From Perkinsus olseni (Eukaryota > Perkinsozoa > Perkinsida > Perkinsidae): a stretch of DNA of 64,000 nt. A model generated the notes under the pieces. That model saw only the letters and a list, made by a program, of their open reading frames with translations. It was not told the origin of the DNA and ran no database searches. The position numbers were made by a program, and so were the translations under genes. This document shows positions 10,482-21,800 of this stretch, piece after piece. The first letter of the stretch is position 1. Each line of letters starts with the position of its first letter. The DNA is taken from assembly GCA_013115135.1 (NCBI GenBank), contig JABANP010000195.1, forward strand, positions 26,798 to 90,797. Direction: 5' to 3'.

Positions 10482-13360
10482 TCAATAATGATACGATCGA
10501 TCCACCTGGCGCAGAAGCCTCCTAAGGAAGGTTGATCCTTGCTTCGCTGGCCCTCCCATAGCTGCGAGCGACAGCGTGTCGACTATGGAGTCTCTCGAGG
10601 GCTGCAAGAGAGCACAGTCGATCTCCGCCACACTCCCTAGGACCCTTCGAGAGAAATCTCCAGTGGCGGTGTTGGCCAAAGAATCTTCAATAAGTAACCT
10701 TAACGCCTCAGTGGACAGTCCATTCGCTCTTTCTTCATCGACAGTCAGTATAGTTTGCAGCGATGAGATTTCAAATTCTACTGCCAGTATTAGAAGATAC
10801 TCCCAGGTTTTAGAATGAACCTGCAAGGACGCCAGTGCCTCCTCTGCACCGCGCGCCACAGGTCGACTTCCCAAGGCAACCGCCGCAGCAAGGCAAGTCG
10901 GGTCGTCACGTTGGTCAGCCATAACAGTAGCTATAAAGTCCTGCAGGCCCGCGTCCGTGAAGAGCCTCACCCTGAAGCTGGTGGGTTCCGCAGGCATATG
11001 GAGGTGACCAAGTGCGGCTAAGGCCACCCTCCGTGCATCGGGCGCCCCTGTGGCGTATTGAAGCACGTCGATTGGCTCATACCGTGGAAGCGATGACCGC
11101 GGCATAACCGACTGAGACGGCCTAGGATGTTGCATCCCGAGCCTCTGATGCAGCATGCGTCTCTTAGCGCGTTCCATGATAGACCGAGGATGTGTGACAG
11201 TACTCTCGTCGGAAGTGCGCCAATCGCCACGACGGTAGCTCAGCCGGAGAGTGACAGCCCGGTTGAGGACAGATGCAACCCTCGATAGGAGGGAGGGGTC
11301 CATCTCCGACGAGGTGAGGACGATAAGGGCACCGATGGCTGCTGCCGCGTCATCGCTGAAGTACGGCAATGATGCAGTCAATAGAGTATGGGCGGATGGT
11401 CCCCCGGAACCTGCCACACGACATTGTGAGCTCTCAAAGCCAGGCCTACCCATACTGCGTGTATCCTCTGCAAAGGAAGCCTCGAAGAGCGATATGCTGC
11501 GGGGCAGGCGTGGCGGAGAAGGTGACTGAAGCTCTTCGCCGCGACCCCAATTAGCCCGTGGTGATGTCGCTGTCGATACCAGATGAGGACTGGGCTGTGA
11601 GACCTGAAAGGACCGTTCTCGAGAAGGACGAAATTATGAAATCACCTCCTCCTGGTGACGATGAAGTTCTTCAACAGACGACCGCAGCCTCAGGTTTTCA
11701 GTCTCGAGGTTGTCCAGGTGACGAGTCAGCCGCTCCACCTGTTCGGATAGCTCGGCGAGGTCTCAAGACAGGCTATCGACCTCTGCAAGGCTGTGCTCAG
11801 CCGCTCGATGTTCAACTTCTATAATCTCCTCTCGGACCGACTTATTCTCCGCCTCCAGATCAGCAACTCTCTTCCGCAGCTTCGCTTGAATCGAAGTTGC
11901 TTTCTCAACATTCTGAGAATGCTCAGAGGTAGCCGAGTGAATTTTACTACACAGACACGTTGCCGTGGCTTTCTTACCTCTCGTGCATCTTCTAGTCTCT
12001 TCTTCAGGCGAATGCATTCATCCCTAGCGGCCCCAGCAGCAGTTTTCAGAGTGGATACTCTCGCCCGAAGAGCCTGGACTTCAACACTCGGCGGTTGGGG
12101 CGGGGCTTGAGGTCCCTCTGTGGACTGGTTCCTTGATACCTGACGGGGACGGACACTTGACCAGCGTCGCTGGTCAACAAAGTAGGATACTGGTTCAGCA
12201 ATCTCACGATCAAGCCACGAGAAAAAACGAAACCAGATAGATCGTCAGGACCACAGCGAGCAGGGAAGCTGGAGCCCGGCTCAAATCGGTAAAACTCACA
12301 TCGGCATTAGTAGCAGCCGACATATCATTCATCTTCTTCTTCAGTCTGGCGTACTCTTCCTTTGCAGAGGCGGCTGTCGATTTATAAGATGCAATTCGCG
12401 ACCTCAGCGACTTAAGCTCCTCCTGCATCGCGGAATTCGCTTTCTCCCTTTCCCTCCTCTCAGCGGAAGTTTGGCGAGTCTCTTGCAGCATACAAGTGAC
12501 TCGACTCATCAGCGTTTCCAACTGCCACGACCAAATTCTCCGGACGGGCCTGCCGAGTGCTCACCCTTTTCGTCAGCTTTCCTGCTGTTGAATTCAATGA
12601 CGACTGAGCGTCAACCAGCAGCCTGGCCGCAAGGTCTTGTATCATTTGCTGTGCCTTCACTATCTCCGCCCCCATCGCGCTTTGACGTTGCATCAACGTC
12701 CTCTCTCGGGCACTCACATCTGCTGCTTTCTTGACTACAAGGCTATGCAGAGTACTCAGCTCCTCGGCTGCTATCTAAGAACAGAAATCTGCTCCGATGA
12801 AGAGCCCAAAGATAAAGAGGTCTCCCAGGCGACGAGGGAGAACCATCGTCTCCTTGGGGAAGAGAGGAAGCATAATCCACGCTACGTTGAGGTGAGCATG
12901 GTCCCCATGGCCAGCAGATCCTCACCAGGGCGGAGGCAGTATTCCCTCCCGGGAAGCTAGTGGTCAGTATAGACGAGGATGCCCTCAGGCTGTCACCACC
13001 ATCGTCATCCCCAATACCAAACACTGTCGTATCATCAACACAAGAATGCCTAGCCCCAGTGGACGGGATACACTGATGCTCAACTGTTGCCACCCGGAAG
13101 CCGTCCCCAGGGGTTATTGGAGAGGGCCTGATCACATGTATACGATCGAAGTCGGGCTGAAAGTGACGGCGGACTAACCCAAAATCTGAAGTGAATTTAT
13201 TATCACTGTCAGGCTGGTCCTGTGAGCCTGTTGCCGCCGGCGTTGAAAACATGTGTGACGGTGCAGTGGGCTGAGTACTAAGAACGCGGCACTCGTGAAG
13301 ATAGTCCGAGTCAACCACTCGAGCACCGAGTGAGAGAAATCTTCCCTTCCCGCTATCCAT
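10482..13360 (-). CDS. coiled-coil protein with helical (ARM/HEAT-like) C-terminus
   Basis: At least eight exons. Well-supported introns: 12522-12564, 12140-12299, 11913-11977, 11739-11780 and 11604-11645. The first exon (start ATG at 13360) encodes a polar, probably disordered region. The middle exons give a long coiled coil (VVKKAADVSARERTL; QEELKSLRSRIASYK; RLKKRLEDARE; QAKLRKRVADLEAENKSV; ERLTRHLDNLETENLRLR). The last exon (10482-11603) is alpha-helical with repeated Ala/Leu-rich helices (VALAALGHLHM, AAAVALGSRPVA, LEVDEERANGL-type turns), consistent with a HEAT/ARM solenoid, but I cannot assign a family. A TGA at about 11771 falls inside the intron 11739-11780. Exons before 12775 are less certain. 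Confidence 0.65.
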
Positions 13361-14700
13361 AAAGATGGGCGGGGCCGGAACTGGCCGAAAGCGTATGCCT
13401 GACCACCCATTATGGGTGACCCATTGGACTCGAGAGATTACGCGAGGGCTCAGCCAGAATGAAAGATAACAGCAACTGCCGCATGTTGAAGAATGCCACC
13501 CTACGACACCTCAATGAGCTGACCTCATTGACTACCCAATACAAACTCTTTTTGATAGGCTGACTACCACGGCAATGACAGATTCTCGTCGCTTATGGGG
13601 GCATAGATGCACTTCTGGTTTCCGCTTCTCCGTGCTTCTGTCTTATCTTCATCCAATCTTAGTACCGGCAGGCTACAGCTCTTGCTGCCGCAGTAGGATA
13701 CGCCCGTGGAATCGTCCGTGGAGGCCTGAAATTTGAGTACAATGCCCTAGTGAATGCTGTAAACCTGGCCAACACTGCCCACTATCTTACCGTATCGCCC
13801 GCCACTTGCATCTCACGGTGAGATTATCACTTTCTAAGCTCCGCAAATCTTCGCATATTGTCCAAGCCTAATACTCCAGCTATTGAATGAGAAGCGCTTT
13901 CCGTTACTCCACACACAGTCCACAACGGGAAAGCCTTGCAGATGCTACTGAGCAAAGCTCAGGAGCCTGTCCTCGGAATTGTACGTCAACAGCGATGTAG
14001 TCTTGAGCTTCATAAACCGTTAGCCTCCTCTCGTAGTAGGAGACATACGACGCAGGAGGATCTGCGTGAGCGAAATCCCCACGCAGTGCCCATGAGCGCA
14101 CAAGAGCAACTCGTGCGGCCAAGAGATTATGAGAGGGTCATGGTAGTTCACTTTTACTCGCCATTGCTACTGTAGAGGCTCTTGTTATGGTCTCGATAGT
14201 ATCCGTGTGTAAGTAACCACCCCAGTTCGTCAGTCTCGTCGCCGCACGCCGCACGGTGTGGCCAAAATTCAGTAAAAAATTCAAATGGTGATCGAATTCA
14301 GTAGGTGGTCGGCTAAAGTTGACATCCTCAAAATTTCAGCTCACCATTCGCATTCTCTGACACGTACTTTCCTCCTGAAAGTTCTAACTTTCCCCAGACT
14401 CTGGGGGAAGTTAAAACTCTGGGGCCCAGAGTTGACGCTGAGAAGGGATTTAACAACTCTACAGATCGAACCGCTCCCTTTTGACAGAAACTCTATGAAG
14501 GCGACTTCCCATCGGCAGTGTTTTGTTTTCTGTGATGTCATACGAGCACGCCTGTTACTTGTGTGGTCATGCGACTTCGGCTTGCACGCCGGTTAGTTCA
14601 CGAGGGAAAAGAATTGAAGAGGTTCTGGGATTCTCGCCTGAGGACTCCGGGTTGTGGGGGATATGACCCACCTGCGTCATAGGCCTTTCTACCGGGACTA
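13361..14700. other. intergenic, small hairpins only
   Basis: No gene recognised. Around 14390-14435 there are two nested hairpins: AACTTTCCCC pairs imperfectly with GGGGGAAGTT, and CTCTGGGGCCCAGAG is a near-perfect palindrome. Confidence 0.4.
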
Positions 14701-14769
14701 AAGCTTGGGTGGAAAAGTATGTTCCGCGTGCGTGCCGTATGCATGGCGCAACCTTCCCAAGGTATTGGT

Positions 14770-14945
14770 GGGTGGGCGGAAAAAACGCAGACGTGGTTCT
14801 TAACGTATTGGCGGCGTGGATGTCATCAGTGCCACACGAACTGCTTCTACCGCGACCAGAACTTGGCAAGACTCGGGTCCTTTCTGCCAGTGAAGCCGAG
14901 CAGTTGCAACTTGATGAGGCGCCTGATCGCTGGGATAATGCAGAG
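14770..14945 (+). repeat. ORF-bearing repeat, copy A
   Basis: This segment recurs in inverted orientation at 15205-15405. On the + strand it encodes TQTWFLTYWRRGCHQCHTNC followed by FYRDQNLARLGSF. The other copy has the same frame with scattered substitutions. The Cys/His spacing suggests a zinc-binding element such as those in transposase or integrase proteins, but no family could be assigned. Confidence 0.5.
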
Positions 14946-15204
14946 GATTGACTCTCGCCATATACTGCGAAATGCTCTAGTCTGAAGCGACCTCCGGTCC
15001 ATGTTAGCGGTCAAGAATTCCGTCCACTAATAGGAAAAGGGCCGCCCTTATGCCATGGCTTCACATCCTGATGGGCTTGTGCCGGAATATATTTGATCAT
15101 ATGCTACGAAACGGTGCATGTAGAGCACAACTCGAGGGTATCTTGAAGAAAAGGCTGCATATCAGCCCGACCAAGCCAATCGCTGGGAGCACATCAGAGA
15201 AGAC

Positions 15205-15405
15205 AAACGGGCTCGGCTTCACTGGCAGGGACTGCAAACTTATAGTAAGTAGGGTGGGAGATATCAAGGCCGATCTATCGAGTATCCCCAAAGGACCCGA
15301 GGCTTGCCAAGTTCTTGTCGCGGTAGAAGCAGTTGGTGTGGCACCGATGACATCCGTGCCGCCAATACGTCCAGAACCACGTCTGCGTTTCTTCCGAGTC
15401 GCCTA
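15205..15405 (-). repeat. ORF-bearing repeat, copy B (inverted)
   Basis: Read on the minus strand this encodes TQTWFWTYWRHGCHRCHTNC then FYRDKNLASLGSF, homologous to copy A. It carries an extra segment of about 60 nt (roughly 15236-15295) between the blocks GCTCGGCTTCACTGGCAG and AAAGGACCCGAGG, which are nearly adjacent in copy A. That insert lacks clean GT-AG borders. The two copies form an inverted pair about 300 bp apart. Confidence 0.5.
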
Positions 15406-15409
15406 GTCT

Positions 15410-16690
15410 CGGGGAACCCACGAATCCCGATATCGATCAGTCCGACGAGTTATTACTTCGAACGCCTTAACACATCACCGACTATGAACAGACGATCATC
15501 CTTCACGGGTACGCAACTGGCATTTACTGGAAGCGGCAGACGTAAGTATCTCGTCTTTATGACCATGGCTCTACTTGTTACTATGAGTATGGAAGATTTC
15601 CGCCTCGGACACCAGTCACTGTTGTTGCAGTGCCTTCCGGTGAACGGTGGAGGTCTTGATAAACTTGCACTTCTGATTTGGGCCTCAGATCATCTTTGAA
15701 GATACTTGGAGTAGAACGAGTAGGCGAGCGATAATCGATGAAGACAGGGTGCTCCAAAATGGCAGCAATTCTATTTTCCCAATCTTTCCTGCGGAAAATT
15801 TCCTGCCGCAACAAAATGGTGGAAAGATATGGAAAAATAGCAAAAAAACGTGAAACCACAGGAAATCCACCCAAAGAACCGTTCTTCGGCCCACCCGTAA
15901 GCCAAAGCGTGGGAACCGGAGGCTTGGCAGTAGAATTTTCGCCACTGGTGTCGCAAATCGGGGGACAGACTGCGATTTGCAACGCAACGCGCCGACCCTG
16001 AGCGGGCGCTCATACAAAATACGCATTCTCAACTCCAACGGCTGCTCTTCCCCCAGAGATCCGTGCTGGGCAATGAGTTCTGAGTTGACCTTTCTTCTCT
16101 TTCATTCACATATTCCCACAATGGATCCTCGCCCACAGGAATGGAATAGACGTGATTGGCGCGCGTAAGAACGAATTGGGCATATCGCCGATATGATATC
16201 GGGAATCTCTTGTGAGTTCCCTTTTTCATAGGTACTTTGTCCTCGATGGGCCATCGACGATGGCCGTAACGGCTACCGTTGTCGACTTCGTGGCTACGCA
16301 CAAGGGGTAACATCCGCCGACAACAGCAACACGTTCAAAAGAGATACCAGAGGACCCTGGAGGGAGGAGGTGCCCTGGGCAGTGCAACGCAGTGGGCACC
16401 GTCCACCAAGAAACGACATTTCGATCTTGCGTTCTTGCAAGATCTAGCAAAGTTTCCAATACTTGGACTCTGGCGTTTCACAAGAGCGCAAGATTAGAAC
16501 GGCGGACTTCCAGGTCAAATCATGTACGAGGACATGAATGCATTCCACGAGAACCGCTCACTGTCAGTGGGTCACTGAGCGGCGCTCAGCGATTACTGTG
16601 GGACTCATAGGGTGAATTAGATTTGTGGGCACGTCTCGCAAATTCAGCTTTCCTTTGCACACTCGCAAACCCGATGGATTCAAGATTAAC
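15410..16690. other. intergenic, no recognised gene
   Basis: Several overlapping short frames in both directions, none with family signals. The part 15740-15990 is locally A-rich and contains the palindromic GCGGAAAATTTCCTGCCGC. Confidence 0.4.
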
Positions 16691-16699
16691 GCGCGAAGC

Positions 16700-16780
16700 A
16701 CCACCAAAATGGCATAATGGGGAGAATGTGTGGTTAACACGCACTCCCCCCAGGTTCGAATCTTGGTGGGAGCACCTCGG
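16700..16780 (+). pseudogene. tRNA pseudogene (Val/Asn-like)
   Basis: A D-arm-like block (ATGGCATAATGGGGAG), an anticodon-arm-like GTGTGGTTAACACGCAC, and a T-arm CCAGGTTCGAATCTTGG followed by TGGGAGCA appear in the right order. The 5' acceptor strand does not pair with TGGGAGC, so this is not a functional tRNA. Confidence 0.5.
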
Positions 16781-16934
16781 TGCGACAAGCGGGCCTGCAG
16801 TCCAATTACCCCCGCCGCAAGGCAGGTGGCCCGGGCAACACTGTCTCACGACAGGGTTGGCAAAAACCGGACTAACCGTCGGTGACCACAATGGTCAATG
16901 CGACCTGTGGTCGGCTGGACTACAGCCCTGGTAC

Positions 16935-17202
16935 TGATCGGATGATCACACACCTGGGTAGGTATGCGGATCCTGATCCACGGCTGATCTTGAGAAAAAA
17001 ATCAGACGGATGGATCAGGTCTTGATTCTTTCCAATATTTTCCTGAGTTTTGTCTCGAGTACCCTTTATCACGATCGAGTGGGTGATCCACGGATCCGAA
17101 TCACTATCCATGGATCAGATCGCGCGTGGATCTCATATTTGAGGATCAGAATACTTGTTTATGACTCAGCTGAGGGAGTCGACGGATCAGGTCCCACGGA
17201 TC
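16935..17202. repeat. GATC-dense patch
   Basis: I count 15 GATC tetramers in 268 bp (about one expected), mostly as GGATCA, GGATCC or TGATCC. The spacing is irregular. It looks like a degenerate minisatellite or a selected motif array. No gene overlaps it convincingly. Confidence 0.65.
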
Positions 17203-17623
17203 GGAGCACGTAGGCCTTAGAATTGGGCACGGTTAGGTAAAATGGGAGTCTGGCTCTCTTGGCTCATTCGTCGCATTTCGATCGGGGTCCGGCTAAACAG
17301 CTTGGCAGGATCGCCATGGTACTACCATGACCCTTAGGATGAGTAGGAGTGTGCTAGTTACATGGGGTGGCAAGCATTTGCCCAACGTGAAGTGGCTCTT
17401 CGGAGACGGCCTTCTGTAGGAAATGTACATCACCGTGTCACCGTCTTGGATCTTTGCAGATATCACACTAATGGTGCTGGCTGTGTAAGTTACACAGTGT
17501 AACGGTGGATGCTATTCCGTCTTATATTACAGACCCTACTGCGTGTGTACTAGCTATTAGGGCGCTGTATGCCTGCAAGAAACGAGAAGACGTGCTACGA
17601 AGTCATCTACGAGGGAGGGAGAA

Positions 17624-17971
17624 CAGCTCTTTAGGGAGGGCGAACAGGAGGACTCAGGTATATGGTCAACGTATTCATGCCCGGCTAGCGGCGAAGGCTT
17701 CGACGCGAAGCCGAGTCGCGGTAATTTGCGTATGACTAACTAGTTACTGAGACGACGTCCAGCCTCGTAGCTTCATGCTAAACGTATACTTGAAGATGGG
17801 TCCCATCTGCTAATGAGCTAATGAGTTCGGGTCCCATCTGATGGGATCACGCTCATTAGCCAAATCGGCACCGGTTTCTTGAGTTGAGGCAGTTCTACAA
17901 CGCACGTCAATTTCACCGGTGGTTGAGGCGGGCATATGAAAGCTAGTTTCCGAAATCAGGTCGTTCGAGCA
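17624..17971 (+). repeat. 350-bp direct repeat, copy 1
   Basis: Near-identical to 18176-18529, in the same orientation. It contains strong hairpins: GGCTTCGACGCGAAGCC, and around 17796-17860 the interlocking TGGGTCCCATCTG and GGGTCCCATCTGATGGGA blocks plus CTAATGAGCTAATGAG / CTCATTAG. No long open frame. Confidence 0.85.
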
Positions 17972-18175
17972 ATAATGCCTGTTGGTAAGTACCTTTACAT
18001 TGTGGGCGGCTATCGGGTCCATCCAAGTAGGCACCTGGGGTGACTACGACCAACCCAGTTGCAACTCGTAAGTCTTGAGTAGAGTGTTAAGTCGGCCACC
18101 TGAAGTGGCACACTTCCACAGCTGCCTCAATTTCAGGTGGCTTCTCTGATGAAGGGCAGTGATATAGGGTCCCTT

Positions 18176-18529
18176 CAGCTCTTTAGGGAGGGCGAACAGG
18201 AGGACTCAGGTATATGGTTAACGTATTCATGCCCAGCTAGCGCCGAAGGCTTCGACGCGAAGCCGAGTCGCGGTAGTTAGCGTATGACTGACTAGTTCCC
18301 TGAGACGACGTCCAGCCTCGTAGCTTCATGCTAAACGTATACTTGAAGATGGGTCGCATCTGCTAATGAGCTAATGAGTTCGGGTCCCATCTGATGGGAT
18401 CACGCTCATTAGCTACATCGGCACCGGTTTCTTGAGTTGAGGCAGTTCGACAATGCACGTCAATCTCACCGGTGGTTGAGGCGGGCACATGAAAGCTAAA
18501 TTAGTTTCCGAAATCAGGTCGTTCGAGCA
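18176..18529 (+). repeat. 350-bp direct repeat, copy 2
   Basis: Second copy; it differs from copy 1 by a few substitutions and a short insertion near its 3' end (AAGCTAAATTAG versus AAGCTAG). The two copies are separated by 204 bp of unrelated sequence. They could be the ends of a small element or a dispersed repeat duplicated locally. Confidence 0.85.
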
Positions 18530-18838
18530 GAGCATACCACTCTGCCCGGCAGAGCTTGCCGCTGTGGAATGAAAGTTTCATTTCACAGCCGCAGGGCCTT
18601 ATTATAACACCGAGATGACTGGGCCCGATCTTGAGTGAGTACCTCGGACCACGCACAAAACTGCTACGGAGTGCCCGACAGTCCCAGCTAAGCGAAAGAA
18701 AACGGTCTTCAAAACCTGGTTGCGGAGAGACAAAAGAAAGGGATTCTCCCACGAAGATTTGTTAACAACCCAATACTGAGCTTCTCGGCTAAGATAACAA
18801 TCACGTCGGAGGGATCCTCAATGAGGATGTCTCATCTT

Positions 18839-21800
18839 TCATGGTAGCTTAGATTCACTTCTAGTTAGCGCTTCTCCGTAGTTCCGTATGATCTCCTCCC
18901 TGCCTCTAATTTTCTCACGTAGTTCCGCTATGGTTCTCCTGTTCTGTTCAATTTCTGAAGCACGTCCAGGAGCCTTCTTGCCCACACCGAGTGGTCTTCT
19001 TGCAGCTGAAACAGCAAACCCGTAGAAACAGAGGATCACTTCGGCGCGAGTCGGATACGCGAACCGCGGTTCGCAGGCAGTTCCCGCCAGGCGTCACCAC
19101 GACTCCGTCAATAGAATAAAATATATAGCGTGAACCGATATGTCACAACCAGTATGCTACGCAGATCATACATGAAGTCACGAGAGACTATATCAGGCGC
19201 CTTCCTCTTCCTGGGGACGCGAGATATCGCTTGCACGGGCCCCCGTGGTACCCGCAGCTTCAGCTCTAGTAGAAGGTCCGGGCCTGGATACGCTCATCTT
19301 CCTCTCTTGACGCTCCATCTTCAAAGCCTGTAGTTCTTTACGAAGCTCGCCAATCTCACTCAGCAGAGCGATATTCTCCTGCAAGCCTCGTACTCTGTCC
19401 AGCTGCCGGGCAAATGCTCACCCCCATTATCCGAGAGTTATCCTTCCGACGAGCGTCTGCATCTTTCTGCAGCTTCGTCCGCAGCTTATTCACTTTCTCT
19501 TCGAGATACCCCCTCTGCTGCTCGTACTCCTGTAGTGAAGAGCTGGTCCGCATGCGCAAAACTACTCCTAATGATCCCCCGTGTACCCCTGATACGTTAC
19601 CAAGTTACTACATCGCGGATCTCCTCGCTAAGGTCATGTACATCTTTCGTGGGGGGTTCCCGCCCATCCCGTTCTTCTTCTTCTTCCTCCTCCTCTCCTT
19701 CCTTCTCCGCCGCCTCCTCATCGTCGTCAGGCAGTTCCACATACTTCTTCGCCATGGCTACGAAGCTGTCTCTAAGCTTCTCGGGATCCTGAGCGATTCT
19801 GCCGTTGCCTTGTCGCAATATGCGCGAGTCCAGCGATGAGCGTGTGACGCGCTTTCGAGCATGAGGCTCCCCTAAGGCTAGCAGCAGGAGCCCAACTACC
19901 AATATGTGCTGCGTGGTATGATAGAGGTCCGTCTTGAAGGCCCTCGATACACGGCGCAAGTCTGACAGCCGCTGCCTGTTCTTGACCACCTCACGCTGCA
20001 GCTCCTTCTGCTTCCCCCTCATTTGCTTGATGTCATCCATTAAATGTTTATTCTGTTTGTGATGTCTGCCACACCGGATGGACGAGGTCAACCGCAACCC
20101 CCAACTAACTCTTCAAGATCCCGATCCATATCCGAGATCTGTTTCTTCATCTCCGCTATGTCCCCTTCTTTCGGCCCAACTTGCGCCTTGAGCTCCTTGA
20201 TCTTATAGTCCATAATCTGACGCCCACGAGCATCGGGCAATCGGAAGATCCCTCAAGATGCCAAACATCTTCTTCTTACGTATTTGAACTTCTCCAGCTC
20301 CTGATTCTGTTTCTTGAGATCATATATTTTCTGTTCCTTCTCACCGATAACCTTGTCCTGTTCTTTAATGTTCTTCAAGCTCTTCTCCCGCTCAGCCATC
20401 AACTCGTCTATCCTGTCTTGCTTCCTCCTGGCCTCCTCCTGTTGGCCTGCGTCGAAACACTCAACGTATCAGGAACCATAACCGCAACACAGTTCGCTCG
20501 ACGCGAGATACCCGAGGAGGCCCCTTTCAGGGTCACCTCTTATCTCCTCTTCTTTCTTATGCATCTGCTTCCTCAAGTCTTCATGATGCTTCTTATGTAT
20601 ACCAGCCTCCCCTCTCAGCTTAACTTTGTCGTCTCTCTCATAAGACAGCAGCTGCTCGTATCTAAAAACGTTCGCAACACATGATAAGAACCGGCTCCAG
20701 AGCGACTATACAGCGGATTGTCATCGTAAGGCATGGAGACAGTAAGCTATATGGTAGAATATGAGCACGGCAAAAAGGTCGTTTTCCTGCACCACGGATA
20801 GTAGGCTCGAAAGATCAACCGTTAGTATGTCGCAACTTTGTTCTCAAGATAACGCCATGCGACAGAATAACAAAGCATCGGCCTGCCTGATTCAAGCACA
20901 CGAATATTTCTCGGATTCCAAGTTCAAGCTAGCCCAAACTTTGCACACCTACTGAGCCTTCATATCATTCAGCTCTCCTACCGCATCCTGTTCCAATTGC
21001 TTCACGGTCTCACTGTGAACCTACAATGCTCCCGTCCGGTGAGAGCTGAGAGCTTCCGATAACCTTTATCGCCAAGGCTTTCTCGTCATCCACCCGTTGC
21101 TTATGCAGGCGATCCCTCGCTTCTTGCTCCTGATACCTGAACCACCAACTTGGGCAAGGCAGCGCCCGCTAGGAAAGCCACTATAGCAAATGTGCGATGA
21201 CACCCTAGGGCTGGGTGAAATATGATCTACGACTATCTTACTGCTGTCGCAACTCGACAACCTTATTCTCGTGCATGTCCAAGAGGCTCTGATGCATCTG
21301 CTTCCATTGCCGCCGATCCTCGTGCCGCTGCTGCGCTAGTTGCTGACACCTACCAGCCGCGCACGACCCTCAGGAATTTTCGAGATCCACACGTCTCACT
21401 GCAAAGTGGCCACTACCGCCTCTCTGAGGGACGGATTTTTCAGTACCGTCCCTTCGATACCAAATAGTTACTCACAACCCGAAATGTATTCGATATTCCG
21501 AATAGTTTACTTCGTAACTTGAGCCACTATCTTCTCTTGGTAGGCAATCTCCTGTTCCTGCAGCTCGCTTTTCTGCGTCTCCAAGAGATCTCTGATTTTC
21601 CGCTCGTACTCTGCAGCGAAAAAGTACGTCTAGGTAGGAACCACGCCCAGCCACGCACCTCCTTGAACGTCGTCTTTCTCTTCTCGAAGCATCTCGTATC
21701 TACAAAGACCGACTGGCTGCTACTAATTCCACACTGAAATTCCGCGATGGCCGCCGGAGACTTGACCGTCACATAAGCTCCACTACACCGAGCCGTACTT

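Noticed and set aside
11761..11785. In-frame TGA inside a continuous coiled-coil reading (possible stop readthrough or recoding)
   Set aside because: A 42-nt GT-AG intron, 11739-11780, removes the TGA and keeps phase and heptads, so no recoding is needed.
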